Shown here piece after piece: positions 43,035 to 52,406 of a stretch of 64,000 bases of DNA (position 1 is its first letter; every line of letters starts with the position of its first letter). The position numbers and the translations under genes are program-made. The stretch is from Ruminococcus sp. Lineage in GTDB: Bacteria; Bacillota; Clostridia; Oscillospirales; Ruminococcaceae. Where the stretch lies: contig JAJBSV010000009.1 of NCBI GenBank assembly GCA_020861185.1, positions 17,077 to 81,076 of the forward strand, in the 5' to 3' direction. Below the pieces are notes generated by a model. It saw only the letters and a list, made by a program, of their open reading frames with translations. It had not been told where the DNA came from and searched no databases.

Positions 43035-46000
43035 CTTGCTCACCTCCGTAATTTATCGCTTTTTTGAGCGCTTCGCCGTCTTCGGCGGTCACAGGCTTAT
43101 AGATGTAACCCGCACGGGCGCAGACCGACTGATAACCGCAATTCGAGCACCTGACATGGATGGAATCAGGTCCCGCCGGGACGGCATCTATTTTTCCGTT
43201 AAGGAGGTCGTTTCCGAACTGCACTGTTTTGTTCTTTGCAAAATCCCGAAGAAGCTTGAAGCTCTCCTCCGAAATCACGCTTGATTGCTTGGTGTAGGTT
43301 CCGTCGCGCTTCTTCTTGACGGGTACATATTTCCCGGAAATATTTTCGTCCATGGCGGCAACCGCTTCGTCGTTCTCAAGAATAAGTCCCGAGCGCTTGA
43401 GCTGTTCTGCACGGCGTTTGAGGCGATTTTCCGCATCGTCTGACAGCGGCGAGTAGTCATCTTCACACTCAAGAAATCCCGCTTTCATATAGAAGATTCC
43501 GGCGGGAGTGCAGTCACGGAAGCTCTCATCCGTGCCCTCGGTCAGAGCAACCATATAGAGAAGAAGCTGGAGATTGAGACCGTTATAGATATCTTCGAAT
43601 CGGAACGCCTTACTGCCGGTTTTATAGTCTACGACTCGGATATACTTTTTACCGTCCTCCGCTTCGTAGGCGTCGATTCGGTCGACAATGCCACGGATGT
43701 TGATTTTCAGGTTACTATTTATGGGTATAGAGAGAACGCTTTCGCCGTTTTCACGGGAGAGGTCGTACTCGAAGCGTACAGGTCGGAACCTTGACACCTG
43801 ATACTCTTCACGGATGTTGAATAGAATCTCACAGCACGCCGAAGCGAGGCGGTCATAGTCGGCTTTGAACTTATAATTCTTACCGAAATCGCCGCCGAGG
43901 TTTTCACTCTCGTAGACTTTCAGAAGCTCGTCGACTGCGGATTTTATCACGTCGTCGGTTGCCATGTCGAACTTGTCACCGAAGCGCTCGAGAATATTTT
44001 CAAAAACGAAGTGCATAACCGAGCCACGATTGGCAGGGTTGACGGTCATCGGCTCGACCGGCTCGATTCCCAAGCCGTAGCGGATGAAGTAGCTGAACGG
44101 GCAGTGGTTATATGTATCAATACGGCTGGCGGTGACATTGATATCATGCGAGGCGAAGACCGACTTTGCAACCGTCGGCGAAAGGCGATGACCCTGTTTG
44201 TTTCCGGAACCTCCGAGGCGCATAAGCCGATTCTCGAATTCGGGCAGAGTTTGCAGGGATTCTTTGACCGCTTCGGGGGCGCTTTCGTCTTCGGATTCGC
44301 CGACGCAGTAGCGATAAAAAGCCGCTTCGGGTGCGGAACAATAGAAGGATAGTGGCAAGCTGTCAGCCTTGACAGGTTCGATTCCGAGACGCTTGATTGC
44401 TCTCGTAACGGTTATCGACGGGCGAAGATGCCTGCCGGTGGTGTCGGAAACGGTGTATGAAATTACCTGAAGCTCACTCGGGCAGGTCAGGACGGAGAAG
44501 CAGTCGAACCTGCCGCCGGAGAGACGGCGATTGTCGCTGACCTCAAAGCGTAGCCCTTCCCTTTCGAGGAGCTCGGCGTCTCGTCCGCTGAAAATGCCGG
44601 TTTTCTTCGAATCGTTCGGGAAGATGCCGTCGTTTGCACCCACGGTAAAGGCGACTCTTGGAGAGGTTATGACCGAACGTGATAAGTCCGAAATTACCAC
44701 ACAGGAGAGCTTTTGCGGAGGGTTTGAGATTCCGCTGTCGGACAGCGAGAGCTTCAATAGCTCGCCAAATTCCTTGAGGGTGAGCTTGTCGTCGCCGATG
44801 GTGTTATAGACTGCGGCGACCGAGTTCATGAGGGCATTCCACAGCTGTTTGAACTGCCTTGCGGCTTCAAGCTTTTCGCCCTCGTCGTAGTAGCTGTCGA
44901 TTATGTCGCGGGCGCGTCTGGTCAGGTGGCTTTCCTCGAGGCAGTCGCTGAATGCAGTTGCCACCGTCTTTGCGTCGGCGGATTTGCAGGCGTCGTGGAA
45001 CTTTCGGAGCGGCTCGATTATCTTTTGCCTGAGAGCATTGAGACGTGCGAGCTCTCTCTCCTCGCCGACGGTGAAGTCACTGAGCCACATATCGCCGTCA
45101 ACGTTCCAGCGGACGGTATAGTCTTCAATAAGCGAAGTTTCGAGCTCGTCGAAGTCGGAGAAGGGAGAACGGACATACTTCATAATTCTGTCGGTGTCGG
45201 GCTTTCTCGTCGATGCGGCGTCGATAAGTGCAAAGGCAAAGAGCATTACAGACATGTCCGAAGCCTTGTGCTTCTGGTCGAGGAAGTACGGGATATCGTA
45301 TTTTTCGAAGGACGCTTCGATTGCGTCTTCATAGGTCGAAATGTCGCTTGCTATAACCGAGATATCGTTATATGTATATTTGCCGTTCGATACTAAGTCC
45401 CGAATGCTTGCGGCGACAAAGTCTGCTTCGTCATAAATTGAGCGACAGGAATAAATTCCGACACTGCCGTCCGGTTCGGAGAAGGCACGATTTTTGCCGG
45501 CAACGCAATCGGCAAGATCTGTAATGCCTTTGCACTTTACAGAGGTGCTTGTACATGCGGCATAGTGGTAGCTTTTATTGAGGACTTTACACAGGTTTAT
45601 TAAACTGTCCTCCGTCTCGAAGGACTGGGAATAGACGGAAGTCGGGGTGCGCTTCTCGCCCACGGGAAGAGTCACGGAAACGCTGACCTCGACCGAATCG
45701 CGGACCATCGAGCGAATCATCGAGAGCTCGTCCTGCGAGAAATTATTAAAGCGGTCGATATATATGTACTTATCTTTGAACGTTTCGGAGGCATTCGCCG
45801 AAACCACTCCTGCGGAGATTACGGAGCTTTCGTCTCGGAGTCCCCTCTCGTCAAGCTTCTTTAGATACTCCTCGAAAATAACGGCGATATCGAAAAGCTT
45901 GTCGCCGGCGGTGCCTTCTATTCTTTCTGCTCCTGAGTATAGTTGCTCTACTGTTGTTTCCGAGCGTATCAGGGATTCGAGAACCGTCCCGATTTCGGCG

Positions 46001-46353
46001 ATGAAGGCGGGCTTGTCGAGGAATCTGGTCAGAGCCTTGAGAACCTTTTTGCGGCGGACTTCTTTCAGCGTCAGATAAATTATCGGGATTTTTTCTTCGT
46101 TGCGCATGAGTGAGCCGCCGTTCTGCAAGCTTTTGGAGAGAACCTCCTCCGAAAGGCGACGGAAGCTCTTGACTTCTACCCGGTTGAAGTCCTTCGCGCC
46201 GAGCTCGTTATAGAGCATCTTATCGAACTCAAAAGAAAACTGGTCGGGGATGACGCACAGGACGTCCCTGCCATCCTGCAAAAGTGTCCTGATTTCTTTA
46301 GCGTACATGACCATTTTTTCGTCCGGATATCCGCCGGTTACAATTCTCAGCAT
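43015..46353 (-). CDS. addB: ATP-dependent helicase/deoxyribonuclease subunit AddB
   Basis: The protein has 1112 residues from ATG 46353, which follows GGGAG. An ATG six codons earlier lacks one. The N-terminal helicase-like part has TGGYPDEKM rather than a classical GKT P-loop, as in some clostridial AddB. The C-terminal nuclease has YNHCPFSYFIRYGL and the iron-sulfur cysteines CSNCGYQSVC, with VVDYKTGSK as the catalytic DYK. The AddB subunit recognises Chi. The gene is upstream of and overlaps addA. Confidence 0.94.
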   Translation of the reverse strand: MLRIVTGGYPDEKMVMYAKEIRTLLQDGRDVLCVIPDQFSFEFDKMLYNELGAKDFNRVEVKSFRRLSEEVLSKSLQNGGSLMRNEEKIPIIYLTLKEVRRKKVLKALTRFLDKPAFIAEIGTVLESLIRSETTVEQLYSGAERIEGTAGDKLFDIAVIFEEYLKKLDERGLRDESSVISAGVVSANASETFKDKYIYIDRFNNFSQDELSMIRSMVRDSVEVSVSVTLPVGEKRTPTSVYSQSFETEDSLINLCKVLNKSYHYAACTSTSVKCKGITDLADCVAGKNRAFSEPDGSVGIYSCRSIYDEADFVAASIRDLVSNGKYTYNDISVIASDISTYEDAIEASFEKYDIPYFLDQKHKASDMSVMLFAFALIDAASTRKPDTDRIMKYVRSPFSDFDELETSLIEDYTVRWNVDGDMWLSDFTVGEERELARLNALRQKIIEPLRKFHDACKSADAKTVATAFSDCLEESHLTRRARDIIDSYYDEGEKLEAARQFKQLWNALMNSVAAVYNTIGDDKLTLKEFGELLKLSLSDSGISNPPQKLSCVVISDLSRSVITSPRVAFTVGANDGIFPNDSKKTGIFSGRDAELLEREGLRFEVSDNRRLSGGRFDCFSVLTCPSELQVISYTVSDTTGRHLRPSITVTRAIKRLGIEPVKADSLPLSFYCSAPEAAFYRYCVGESEDESAPEAVKESLQTLPEFENRLMRLGGSGNKQGHRLSPTVAKSVFASHDINVTASRIDTYNHCPFSYFIRYGLGIEPVEPMTVNPANRGSVMHFVFENILERFGDKFDMATDDVIKSAVDELLKVYESENLGGDFGKNYKFKADYDRLASACCEILFNIREEYQVSRFRPVRFEYDLSRENGESVLSIPINSNLKINIRGIVDRIDAYEAEDGKKYIRVVDYKTGSKAFRFEDIYNGLNLQLLLYMVALTEGTDESFRDCTPAGIFYMKAGFLECEDDYSPLSDDAENRLKRRAEQLKRSGLILENDEAVAAMDENISGKYVPVKKKRDGTYTKQSSVISEESFKLLRDFAKNKTVQFGNDLLNGKIDAVPAGPDSIHVRCSNCGYQSVCARAGYIYKPVTAEDGEALKKAINYGGEQDAELDE

Positions 46354-46415
46354 GGTTCTCGCTCCCTTCATGATATTTATATTTTACAGCAGAAGCAGAA
46401 TAAAGTCAATAACGA

Positions 46416-47018
46416 CTACGTTCCTATAAGACTTTTACTTTCGGTGAAGAAGCTTTTCACTTTCTGCCAGAGTTCATAGCAGAAGAGCTTATATTGGACT
46501 TTCTCTGGGTCTTTGATTATGACGAGGTCGCTGTCGTCCAGTTCTTCACAATCTTCTATTCTGATTGCGCCAGATGCGCAGAGGGACGGATAGAGGACGC
46601 ACCACCAGTTCTTGCCCTCTGCTTCGCCGATGAAGACGCAGAGGGTGTCGTAATAGCCTTCGGGGAGGGTGAAGTCGTCGTATTCCCGCTTATCGACGAG
46701 AACATTTTCATACGAAACGGTGACCCTGAGACTTGTTACGGATTCGGCAACCTCGGCGATTTCTTCGATATGCGAGGTTATTAAGCCAACGGCTTCGGAC
46801 TTGGATTCTGCTTCGGCTGTGAGCTCCGAAACATAGGCTAAAACAGCGTCACGAACTTCGAGCTTTTCCGACTGGTCTTCTTCGCTGTCGGAATTGGCGA
46901 CGACGTGGAGGCGAACGAGCTTCGAGGTGGTGTTTTCGACTTCGACCACGCCCGTTACTCCACGGGTTATCAGTGAAAGTATCAGCGCAAGAAGTACGCT
47001 TATAGTGATTTTTTGCAT
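46416..47018 (-). CDS. spoIIR: Stage II sporulation protein R
   Basis: The protein has 200 residues. A signal or anchor segment (TISVLLALILSLITRG) is followed by LVRLHVVANSDSEEDQ and GKNWWCVLYPSLC, the SpoIIR signatures. SpoIIR is made in the forespore and triggers processing of pro-sigma-E in the mother cell. Its presence suggests a spore-forming ancestry. It is next to addB-addA and follows the mreB terminator. I did not find a convincing sigma-F promoter. Confidence 0.92.
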   Translation of the reverse strand: MQKITISVLLALILSLITRGVTGVVEVENTTSKLVRLHVVANSDSEEDQSEKLEVRDAVLAYVSELTAEAESKSEAVGLITSHIEEIAEVAESVTSLRVTVSYENVLVDKREYDDFTLPEGYYDTLCVFIGEAEGKNWWCVLYPSLCASGAIRIEDCEELDDSDLVIIKDPEKVQYKLFCYELWQKVKSFFTESKSLIGT

Positions 47019-47078
47019 GTCAGTGTTATCCCGCCTTTCGGAAAGAATTATTGGCAGGAACTGGAATTAATATTCAAT

Positions 47079-47107
47079 AAAAATTGACCCACACAAAAAT
47101 GGGTCAA
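47079..47107 (-). terminator. Terminator of mreB
   Basis: On the minus strand UUGACCCA pairs with UGGGUCAA (47100-47107 with 47084-47091), followed by UUUUUAUUG. It lies within 3 bp of the mreB stop. Confidence 0.85.
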
Positions 47108-47109
47108 TT

Positions 47110-48117
47110 TCAGAATACGGAAACTTTTTCAAAACCGTTGCGGAGTTTGTCCTGAATCGAGAAGACGCGATAGGTTCCCCTTGCGACACAGCCGAGAGGA
47201 TCCTCGGCAATGCGGCACTTGACTCCGGTTTCGCGGGTTATGTAGAGGTCGATGTTACGGATGAGGGCTCCCCCACCGGTCAGGATAATTCCCGATTCCA
47301 TTATGTCTCCGGCAAGCTCGGGAGGAGTTTTCTCGAAGACGGACATGATGGCGGAGATTATAGTGTCGATGTTTTCCTGAATCGCGGTTGTGATGTCGAG
47401 CTCGCTTACCTCCACCGACGCCGGAAGACCGTTTATAAGGCTTCTGCCGGTGACGGTGGCAGTCGGCTCATCAGACGACCAGAAGACGTTTGCTGTGCTG
47501 ATTTTCAGCTCCTCGGCGGCTCGCTCTCCTATCAGAAGGCGATATTTATCTCCGATATACTTCACTATCGACTTATCAAGAACGTTTCCGGCACACTTTA
47601 CCGATGCGGATGCGACTACTCCCCCGAGAGAAGTGACTGCTATATCGGTCGTACCACCGCCGATATCCACTACCATCTGTCCATAGGGCTTGAGGATATC
47701 TGCGCCTGCTCCAAGTAGTGCCGCAACCGGCTCCTTGATGAGATAGACGGTTCTTGCTCCCGCCGAAACCGCGCTTTCGACGACGGCTTTTCTCTCAACC
47801 GTGGTTATACCCGACGGGACGCACATTACAATCCGGGGATTGATGAGGCGATGCCCGATGACCTTCAGAATGCAGAGGCGGATAAGCTCCTGCGCCATGT
47901 CGTTGTTCGAGATTACGCCGTCCTTGAGAGGGCGGATAACTGCGATGTGTGGGGGATTTCTGCCTATCATCTCATAGGCTTCCTCGCCGAAGGCAACAAC
48001 TTCCTCGGTATTTCTGTTGAATGCTATTACCGTCGGCTCGTTCAGGACTGCCTTTCCGCCGGTCATGATTATTATATTTGCTGTCCCGAGATCTATTCCC
48101 AAATCAAGCCTCGACAT
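47110..48117 (-). CDS. mreB: Rod shape-determining protein MreB
   Basis: The protein has 335 residues. The actin-fold phosphate loops are IDLGTANIIIM and VVDIGGGTTDIAV, with GIILTGGGALIRN near the C-terminus. MreB filaments guide peptidoglycan synthesis along the cell side. mreC and mreD are not adjacent. It follows comFC by 21 bp and is closed by its own terminator. Confidence 0.95.
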   Translation of the reverse strand: MSRLDLGIDLGTANIIIMTGGKAVLNEPTVIAFNRNTEEVVAFGEEAYEMIGRNPPHIAVIRPLKDGVISNNDMAQELIRLCILKVIGHRLINPRIVMCVPSGITTVERKAVVESAVSAGARTVYLIKEPVAALLGAGADILKPYGQMVVDIGGGTTDIAVTSLGGVVASASVKCAGNVLDKSIVKYIGDKYRLLIGERAAEELKISTANVFWSSDEPTATVTGRSLINGLPASVEVSELDITTAIQENIDTIISAIMSVFEKTPPELAGDIMESGIILTGGGALIRNIDLYITRETGVKCRIAEDPLGCVARGTYRVFSIQDKLRNGFEKVSVF

Positions 48118-48138
48118 CCGGCACCTCCTATGTTATTT

Positions 48139-48822
48139 CTAATCGCTTAACTGAGCTAAGACGGCGCAGTAGACCTTTTCGGCTCCCCTGTCCTTGAGCA
48201 CCCTTGCACACTCGGAAAGCGTGCTCCCACTCGTCACTATGTCATCGCAGAGAAGCACCGTCTTGCCGGTTATATCCATACTGTTTCTTCCTGTCCTGTA
48301 GACCCTTGACGCAAGGATTTTTCTTTGCTCCAAAGATTGTTCATGCTGAGCCTTGCGGGTGTGCTTCTTTTTGATGAGATTCTTAACGACCGGTATTCCC
48401 AGCTCTTTTGAAAGAAGATTTGCAATAATCTCCGCCTGGTTGTAGCCGAGCTTGTTCTTGCGCGTGAGAGTCATCGGCACAAAAGTAATCATATCGCATT
48501 GCGAGACGACACCAGCACGGTAAAGATTGTCCCGAAGCTCGGGAGTCAGGCATTTTGCGGCATTCTCGCCGTAGTGATATTTGAGCCGGAGAACTCCGTC
48601 GCGGATTGCTCCGTCATAGCTTCCCGCTGCACAGCAGCCGGAGAAATTCACCTCACCGACGCTCAAGTAGAGCGGAAAGCGGTTCTTAGACTCTTCGATT
48701 TCGGCCTCAACTCTGCCGGCGCACCTTGCACAGACAAGCTTGTCGTGCTCAATGACCGCGCCGCAAAAGCCGCACCTGTTGGGATAGACAAAGCTCAATA
48801 GCCTTGAAAACGCCTTAATCAT
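48139..48822 (-). CDS. comFC: ComF family protein (phosphoribosyltransferase-like)
   Basis: The protein has 227 residues from ATG 48822, which overlaps the recD2 stop by 8 bp. Longer forms would lie inside recD2. The N-terminal zinc finger has CGFCGAVI and CARCAG. The PRT domain has GYNQAEIIANLLSKELG and LLCDDIVTSGSTLSECAR. ComFC works with ComFA in DNA uptake in transformable Firmicutes. It is coupled to recD2. Confidence 0.92.
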   Translation of the reverse strand: MIKAFSRLLSFVYPNRCGFCGAVIEHDKLVCARCAGRVEAEIEESKNRFPLYLSVGEVNFSGCCAAGSYDGAIRDGVLRLKYHYGENAAKCLTPELRDNLYRAGVVSQCDMITFVPMTLTRKNKLGYNQAEIIANLLSKELGIPVVKNLIKKKHTRKAQHEQSLEQRKILASRVYRTGRNSMDITGKTVLLCDDIVTSGSTLSECARVLKDRGAEKVYCAVLAQLSD

Positions 48823-51061
48823 CCGCTTCACCCTCCGGGACTTCCTTGAAGCTGTCATTACGGAGCATGTCCTCAAGGCAGGTGTAACGGTTCATTCTTA
48901 TGTTGTTATTTATCATAAATTCAAGCCTCTTGGCTGAGCCGACTATTACGAGGAGCTTTTTTGCTCTCGTGACGGCTGTATATAGTAGGTTTCTGAAATA
49001 GAGACGGTCGTAGCCACCCAAAATCGGGATTATGACGGCGTCGAACTCACAGCCCTGACTCTTATGTACGGTTGCGGCATAGGAGAGCTCGAGATTGTCG
49101 AGGTTTTTCGTGTCGTACTTGCAGATTCTGCCGTCAAAGTCGATTTCCATGATGCCCAAAATTCCGTTCAATTTCGTTATGACGCCGATGTCGCCGTTAA
49201 AGATGCCGGAGCCCTCCTCTTTGTCCTTCTTCCACTCGAGGTCGTAGTCGTTTTTTACTTGCATGACCTTGTCGCCGAGGCGGAAGGTATAAAGCGGGGT
49301 TTTTATCTCCGACTTTTCATATGACGGCGGATTCAGTTCGGCTTGAAGAAGCTTGTTGAGCTCGACCGTGCCGAGGGGTCCCTTCCTTGTGGGTGTCAGG
49401 ACCTGAATATCGTCAATCGGCGAAAAGCCGTAGGTCTTCGGGAGGCGGTTAAGGCATAGGTCGACCGTCAGCTCTGCACACGACTGAAAATCGAGGCGTT
49501 GCATGAAGAAGAAATCGCTGTTGTTGCGGCTGAGATCCGGCATTTCGCCACGGACAATCTTGTGGGCGTTGGTGACGATTGCGCTTTCGCTCGCCTGACG
49601 GAAAATCTCGGTCAGGGCGATTACCGGCACGGTACCGCTCCTGATGATGTCGTGCAGAAGGTTTCCCGCACCGACGCTTGGGAGCTGGTCGCTGTCGCCG
49701 ACCATTATTAGCTTGCAGTTAATCTTGATTGCGCGGAGGAGCGACTCGAAGAGAAGTACATCGACCATCGACATCTCGTCAACGACGAGAGCGTCGCAAT
49801 CAAGAAGGTTTTCCTCGTCGTGCTCGAACCGGAACTGGTCGCCGTCGGACGGGATTACTCCCAGAAGACGGTGGATGGTCTTTGCCTCCCTGCCCGTGAG
49901 CTCAGACGCACGCTTTGCGGCTCTGCCGGTCGGCGCACAGATGAAGACCTTTTGCCCCTGCTGTTCGAGGAGGGAGATGATGCCGTTGAGGGTCGTCGTC
50001 TTGCCGGTGCCGGGACCGCCCGTCAGAATCATGAAGCCCTTTGAGAGAGCCGTGTTGATGGCGAGGCGCTGTTTTTCCTCGTAGGTGATGTCAAACTCTT
50101 CCTCGGCAAGGTCTATTACTTCATCATAGTTGATTCCGGTGTCGAATGCAAGCGAATTCATGATTGAAAGCCGACGGGAGATATAATCCTCGGCGGTGAA
50201 ATACTCCTTCAGCATGACATACTGCTTGCCCTTTTTTATGTAGATGTATAAGTACTCTTCCTCGGCTTCCGAGACTATGGTCCTATTGATAAGCTCTTTT
50301 TCGCACTTAAGGAAATTCGAGGCGATGTCGATGAGCTTGTCTTTCGGGAGGCAGGTATGCCCCGACAAGGCGTTTTCGTTCAGAACGTATTTTATTCCGG
50401 CGGAAAGCCGAAGATAGTTGTCGGGGGCAATGCCCTTGTCCTTGGCTATCTCCTCGGCAGTCATGAACGGGAGCTCGACGCCGTTGCCACAGAGGATATA
50501 TGGGTTATGCTCGATGAGGGAGATGGTTTTGTCGCCGTATTTTTTCCACGCCTTGACGCCGTACATCGTGGGAGTGCCAAGCTTCGAAAAATAGCCGATG
50601 ACGTTGCGGAAGCCGATTACCTTTTGGAACTCCTCCGCATATTTCTTTGCCTTCGTTTCGGTGATGCCGTTTACTTCCGTCAGGCGTTCGGGGTGATTCT
50701 CGAGAATATCGAGGGTCTCCTCGCCGAATTTCTTGACGAGGGCTTTTGCGGCGACGGGACCGATGCCCTTAACGACTCCGCTCGCAAGATAACGCTGAAT
50801 TGCCGAGACCTCGACGGGGAGGGAGCGGATACAGCTCGACGCTTTGAACTGATGCCCGAATTTCGGATGCTCGGAGAAGGAGCCGGTGAGTTCCAGCTCT
50901 TCTCCCTCGTCGACATTTCCGAGGTCGCCGACAACCGTCAGGAGCTCATCGCCCAGGTCGAGAGTGATGACAGCAAAGCCATTATTGTCGTTACGGTAGG
51001 TCACGCTGTCGACCGTGCCCGATATTTTCACTTCATCAGTCTTTGCCGATGACTGTGCCAT
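48815..51061 (-). CDS. recD2: ATP-dependent RecD2-type DNA helicase
   Basis: The protein has 748 residues. An OB-like N-terminus (VKISGTVDSVTYRNDNNGFAV) and a helix-hairpin-helix region (GIGPVAAKALV, VNGITETKAKK) precede the motor. Walker A is GGPGTGKTTTLNG, with DEMSMVD, GDSDQLPSVGAGN and the C-terminal AATVHKSQGCEFDAVI. RecD2 unwinds 5' to 3' and is not part of RecBCD. It starts 12 bp after a small membrane protein gene. Confidence 0.94.
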   Translation of the reverse strand: MAQSSAKTDEVKISGTVDSVTYRNDNNGFAVITLDLGDELLTVVGDLGNVDEGEELELTGSFSEHPKFGHQFKASSCIRSLPVEVSAIQRYLASGVVKGIGPVAAKALVKKFGEETLDILENHPERLTEVNGITETKAKKYAEEFQKVIGFRNVIGYFSKLGTPTMYGVKAWKKYGDKTISLIEHNPYILCGNGVELPFMTAEEIAKDKGIAPDNYLRLSAGIKYVLNENALSGHTCLPKDKLIDIASNFLKCEKELINRTIVSEAEEEYLYIYIKKGKQYVMLKEYFTAEDYISRRLSIMNSLAFDTGINYDEVIDLAEEEFDITYEEKQRLAINTALSKGFMILTGGPGTGKTTTLNGIISLLEQQGQKVFICAPTGRAAKRASELTGREAKTIHRLLGVIPSDGDQFRFEHDEENLLDCDALVVDEMSMVDVLLFESLLRAIKINCKLIMVGDSDQLPSVGAGNLLHDIIRSGTVPVIALTEIFRQASESAIVTNAHKIVRGEMPDLSRNNSDFFFMQRLDFQSCAELTVDLCLNRLPKTYGFSPIDDIQVLTPTRKGPLGTVELNKLLQAELNPPSYEKSEIKTPLYTFRLGDKVMQVKNDYDLEWKKDKEEGSGIFNGDIGVITKLNGILGIMEIDFDGRICKYDTKNLDNLELSYAATVHKSQGCEFDAVIIPILGGYDRLYFRNLLYTAVTRAKKLLVIVGSAKRLEFMINNNIRMNRYTCLEDMLRNDSFKEVPEGEADD

Positions 51062-51073
51062 TCTGTCACTTCC

Positions 51074-51376
51074 CTATTCAATCTCGAATGCGTTTCCCAT
51101 CTTTTTCTGCAGGCTTTCGAGCCACTTGCGGGATTCATCCGTTTTGACGGAATCCACGACAATGAGCCGAGCCTTGCAGTCACGGACGGCTCCCGATTCT
51201 TTCAGCTTTTCTACAAGCCATTCAAAGCATTCACAATCGCTTTCGAAATATATTCTGATTTCGGCTTGGGGCTTCATGGTCGTTTCCTTGCGGCAAAAGT
51301 GCTCGTTTATGAGCTCCACCGCCAGAAACACCGCCAAAACAAACAAAAGCCCTATCGCTAATTTTATAAGTACCAT
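51074..51376 (-). CDS. Small single-helix membrane protein of unknown function
   Basis: The protein has 100 residues. One membrane helix (IKLAIGLLFVLAVFLAVELI) is followed by a cytoplasm- or wall-facing domain with an alpha/beta rhythm (AEIRIYFESDCECFEWLVEKLKESG, ARLIVVDSV). Such a short domain could sense something, but no family comes to mind. GGAGG lies before the ATG. It is first in the operon with recD2, comFC and mreB. Confidence 0.7.
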   Translation of the reverse strand: MVLIKLAIGLLFVLAVFLAVELINEHFCRKETTMKPQAEIRIYFESDCECFEWLVEKLKESGAVRDCKARLIVVDSVKTDESRKWLESLQKKMGNAFEIE

Positions 51377-51390
51377 TCTGGCTCCTCCGT

Positions 51391-51413
51391 ATACTTTGTT
51401 ATTTTCAAAGTAT
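51391..51413 (-). promoter_or_regulatory. Hairpin just upstream of the 100-residue gene's ribosome site
   Basis: An 8-bp perfect stem ATACTTTG/CAAAGTAT (loop AAAATAA on the minus strand) ends 4 bases before the GGAGG. It may tune translation. It lacks a U-run. Confidence 0.5.
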
Positions 51414-51442
51414 GCCGAGTCGTCAGAACACGTTACACTGAG

Positions 51443-51471
51443 ATTATACTACTTTGGCGTCCCGTTTGCAA
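51443..51471 (-). promoter_or_regulatory. Promoter of the recD2-comFC-mreB operon
   Basis: On the minus strand TTGCAA (51466-51471), 17 bp and TATAAT (51443-51448). It begins right after the stop of the 59-residue gene. Confidence 0.75.
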
Positions 51472-51651
51472 TCATTTTTTGTTGGCGTCAACCTCATCCC
51501 GGGCAAGAAGTATATTCTCTTCGGAGCGGTTGTAAACCCTGCCGTTTTCGTCGGTATAATTATCGACTATCGTGTTTTCCTCGAAGGCGGGGATTACCTC
51601 GCCCTTGGGTCGATAAATTCTTACGTTTTCGCCTTTTTTGATTTTCTTCAT
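51472..51651 (-). CDS. Short hypothetical protein (59 residues)
   Basis: The ATG at 51651 follows GGAGG at 7 bp, which supports translation. The protein begins MKKIKKGENVRIYRPKGEV, has an acidic middle (EENTIVDNYTDENG) and a tail NILLARDEVDANKK. There is no membrane segment or cysteine. I do not recognise a family. It is unusually well supported for its length because the next promoter begins at its stop codon. Confidence 0.6.
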   Translation of the reverse strand: MKKIKKGENVRIYRPKGEVIPAFEENTIVDNYTDENGRVYNRSEENILLARDEVDANKK

Positions 51652-51713
51652 GCTTAAGCCTCCGTTTCTCGGACTATTTTGCCCAAACGGGACAGAAAAA
51701 TTCTATTTGTGGA

Positions 51714-51742
51714 TTGTGCTTTTCGGGAAAATGTTATATAAT
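51714..51742 (+). promoter_or_regulatory. Candidate promoter of the 188-residue membrane gene
   Basis: TTGTGC (51714-51719), 17 bp and TATAAT (51737-51742) precede the TTG start by 34 bp. The -10 is perfect, the -35 partial. Confidence 0.6.
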
Positions 51743-51775
51743 GGAGGTACTATTTTTCTCAAGGGTGATGATATC

Positions 51776-52342
51776 TTGAATAAACCTAAGCTTTTAGTTC
51801 AATCGGCTCTCTATCTCATAGTCTGCGAGCTTGCCGCGTTTGTTATCGTTATGTTCTTTCCGATGGCTTATCAGAGCATCGGAGTGAGCATGAGCATTGT
51901 TTTCGGGATCTGCTCGACCGGTGCTTGCATCTGTCTTTATGGAGATTTCGCTTGGAAAGCCGGAAAGAAAGCCGGTGTCAAGGATGCAAGGCTCGAAGGA
52001 GTTGACAATTCCTATTTCGGATTTATGATGGGGCTTATCCCGACCGGGATTAACTATATCTTTGTGATACTCGTTTATCTCTCGAAGTTCAGGGTTATTT
52101 CGTATGACTTCTATCCGCTCTATAAGACTCTTACATTCTACTTCATGCCGTGGACATACCTGTTTGCTCCGAACACGATGGTTGACGGTGTGAGCACCAC
52201 TATGGCGGCGGTTGATTTGCCATGGTACGGACTGCTTATAATCACTATCCTGCCGCTTACCTTCCTCGCTACATGCTATATTGCGTTTTATATCGGATAC
52301 AAGAACTACGATATGAAGGCGAAGATAGTATACGGAAAATAA
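51776..52342 (+). CDS. Four-helix membrane protein of unknown function
   Basis: The protein has 188 residues from TTG 51776, chosen for AAGGGTGATG upstream and because longer forms would cross the promoter. About four hydrophobic helices are visible (LYLIVCELAAFVIVMFF, SMSIVFGICSTGACICLYG, FMMGLIPTGINYIFVILVYL, LLIITILPLTFLATCYIAFYIGY). I see no transport or enzyme motif. The amidase gene follows 64 bp downstream and may share the transcript. Confidence 0.7.
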   Translation: MNKPKLLVQSALYLIVCELAAFVIVMFFPMAYQSIGVSMSIVFGICSTGACICLYGDFAWKAGKKAGVKDARLEGVDNSYFGFMMGLIPTGINYIFVILVYLSKFRVISYDFYPLYKTLTFYFMPWTYLFAPNTMVDGVSTTMAAVDLPWYGLLIITILPLTFLATCYIAFYIGYKNYDMKAKIVYGK

Positions 52343-52406
52343 CCTGTTGGAATAATTCATAAGACAACCTCATAGTTTGTACAAAACAACTTTCGGAGGT
52401 TTTCTT

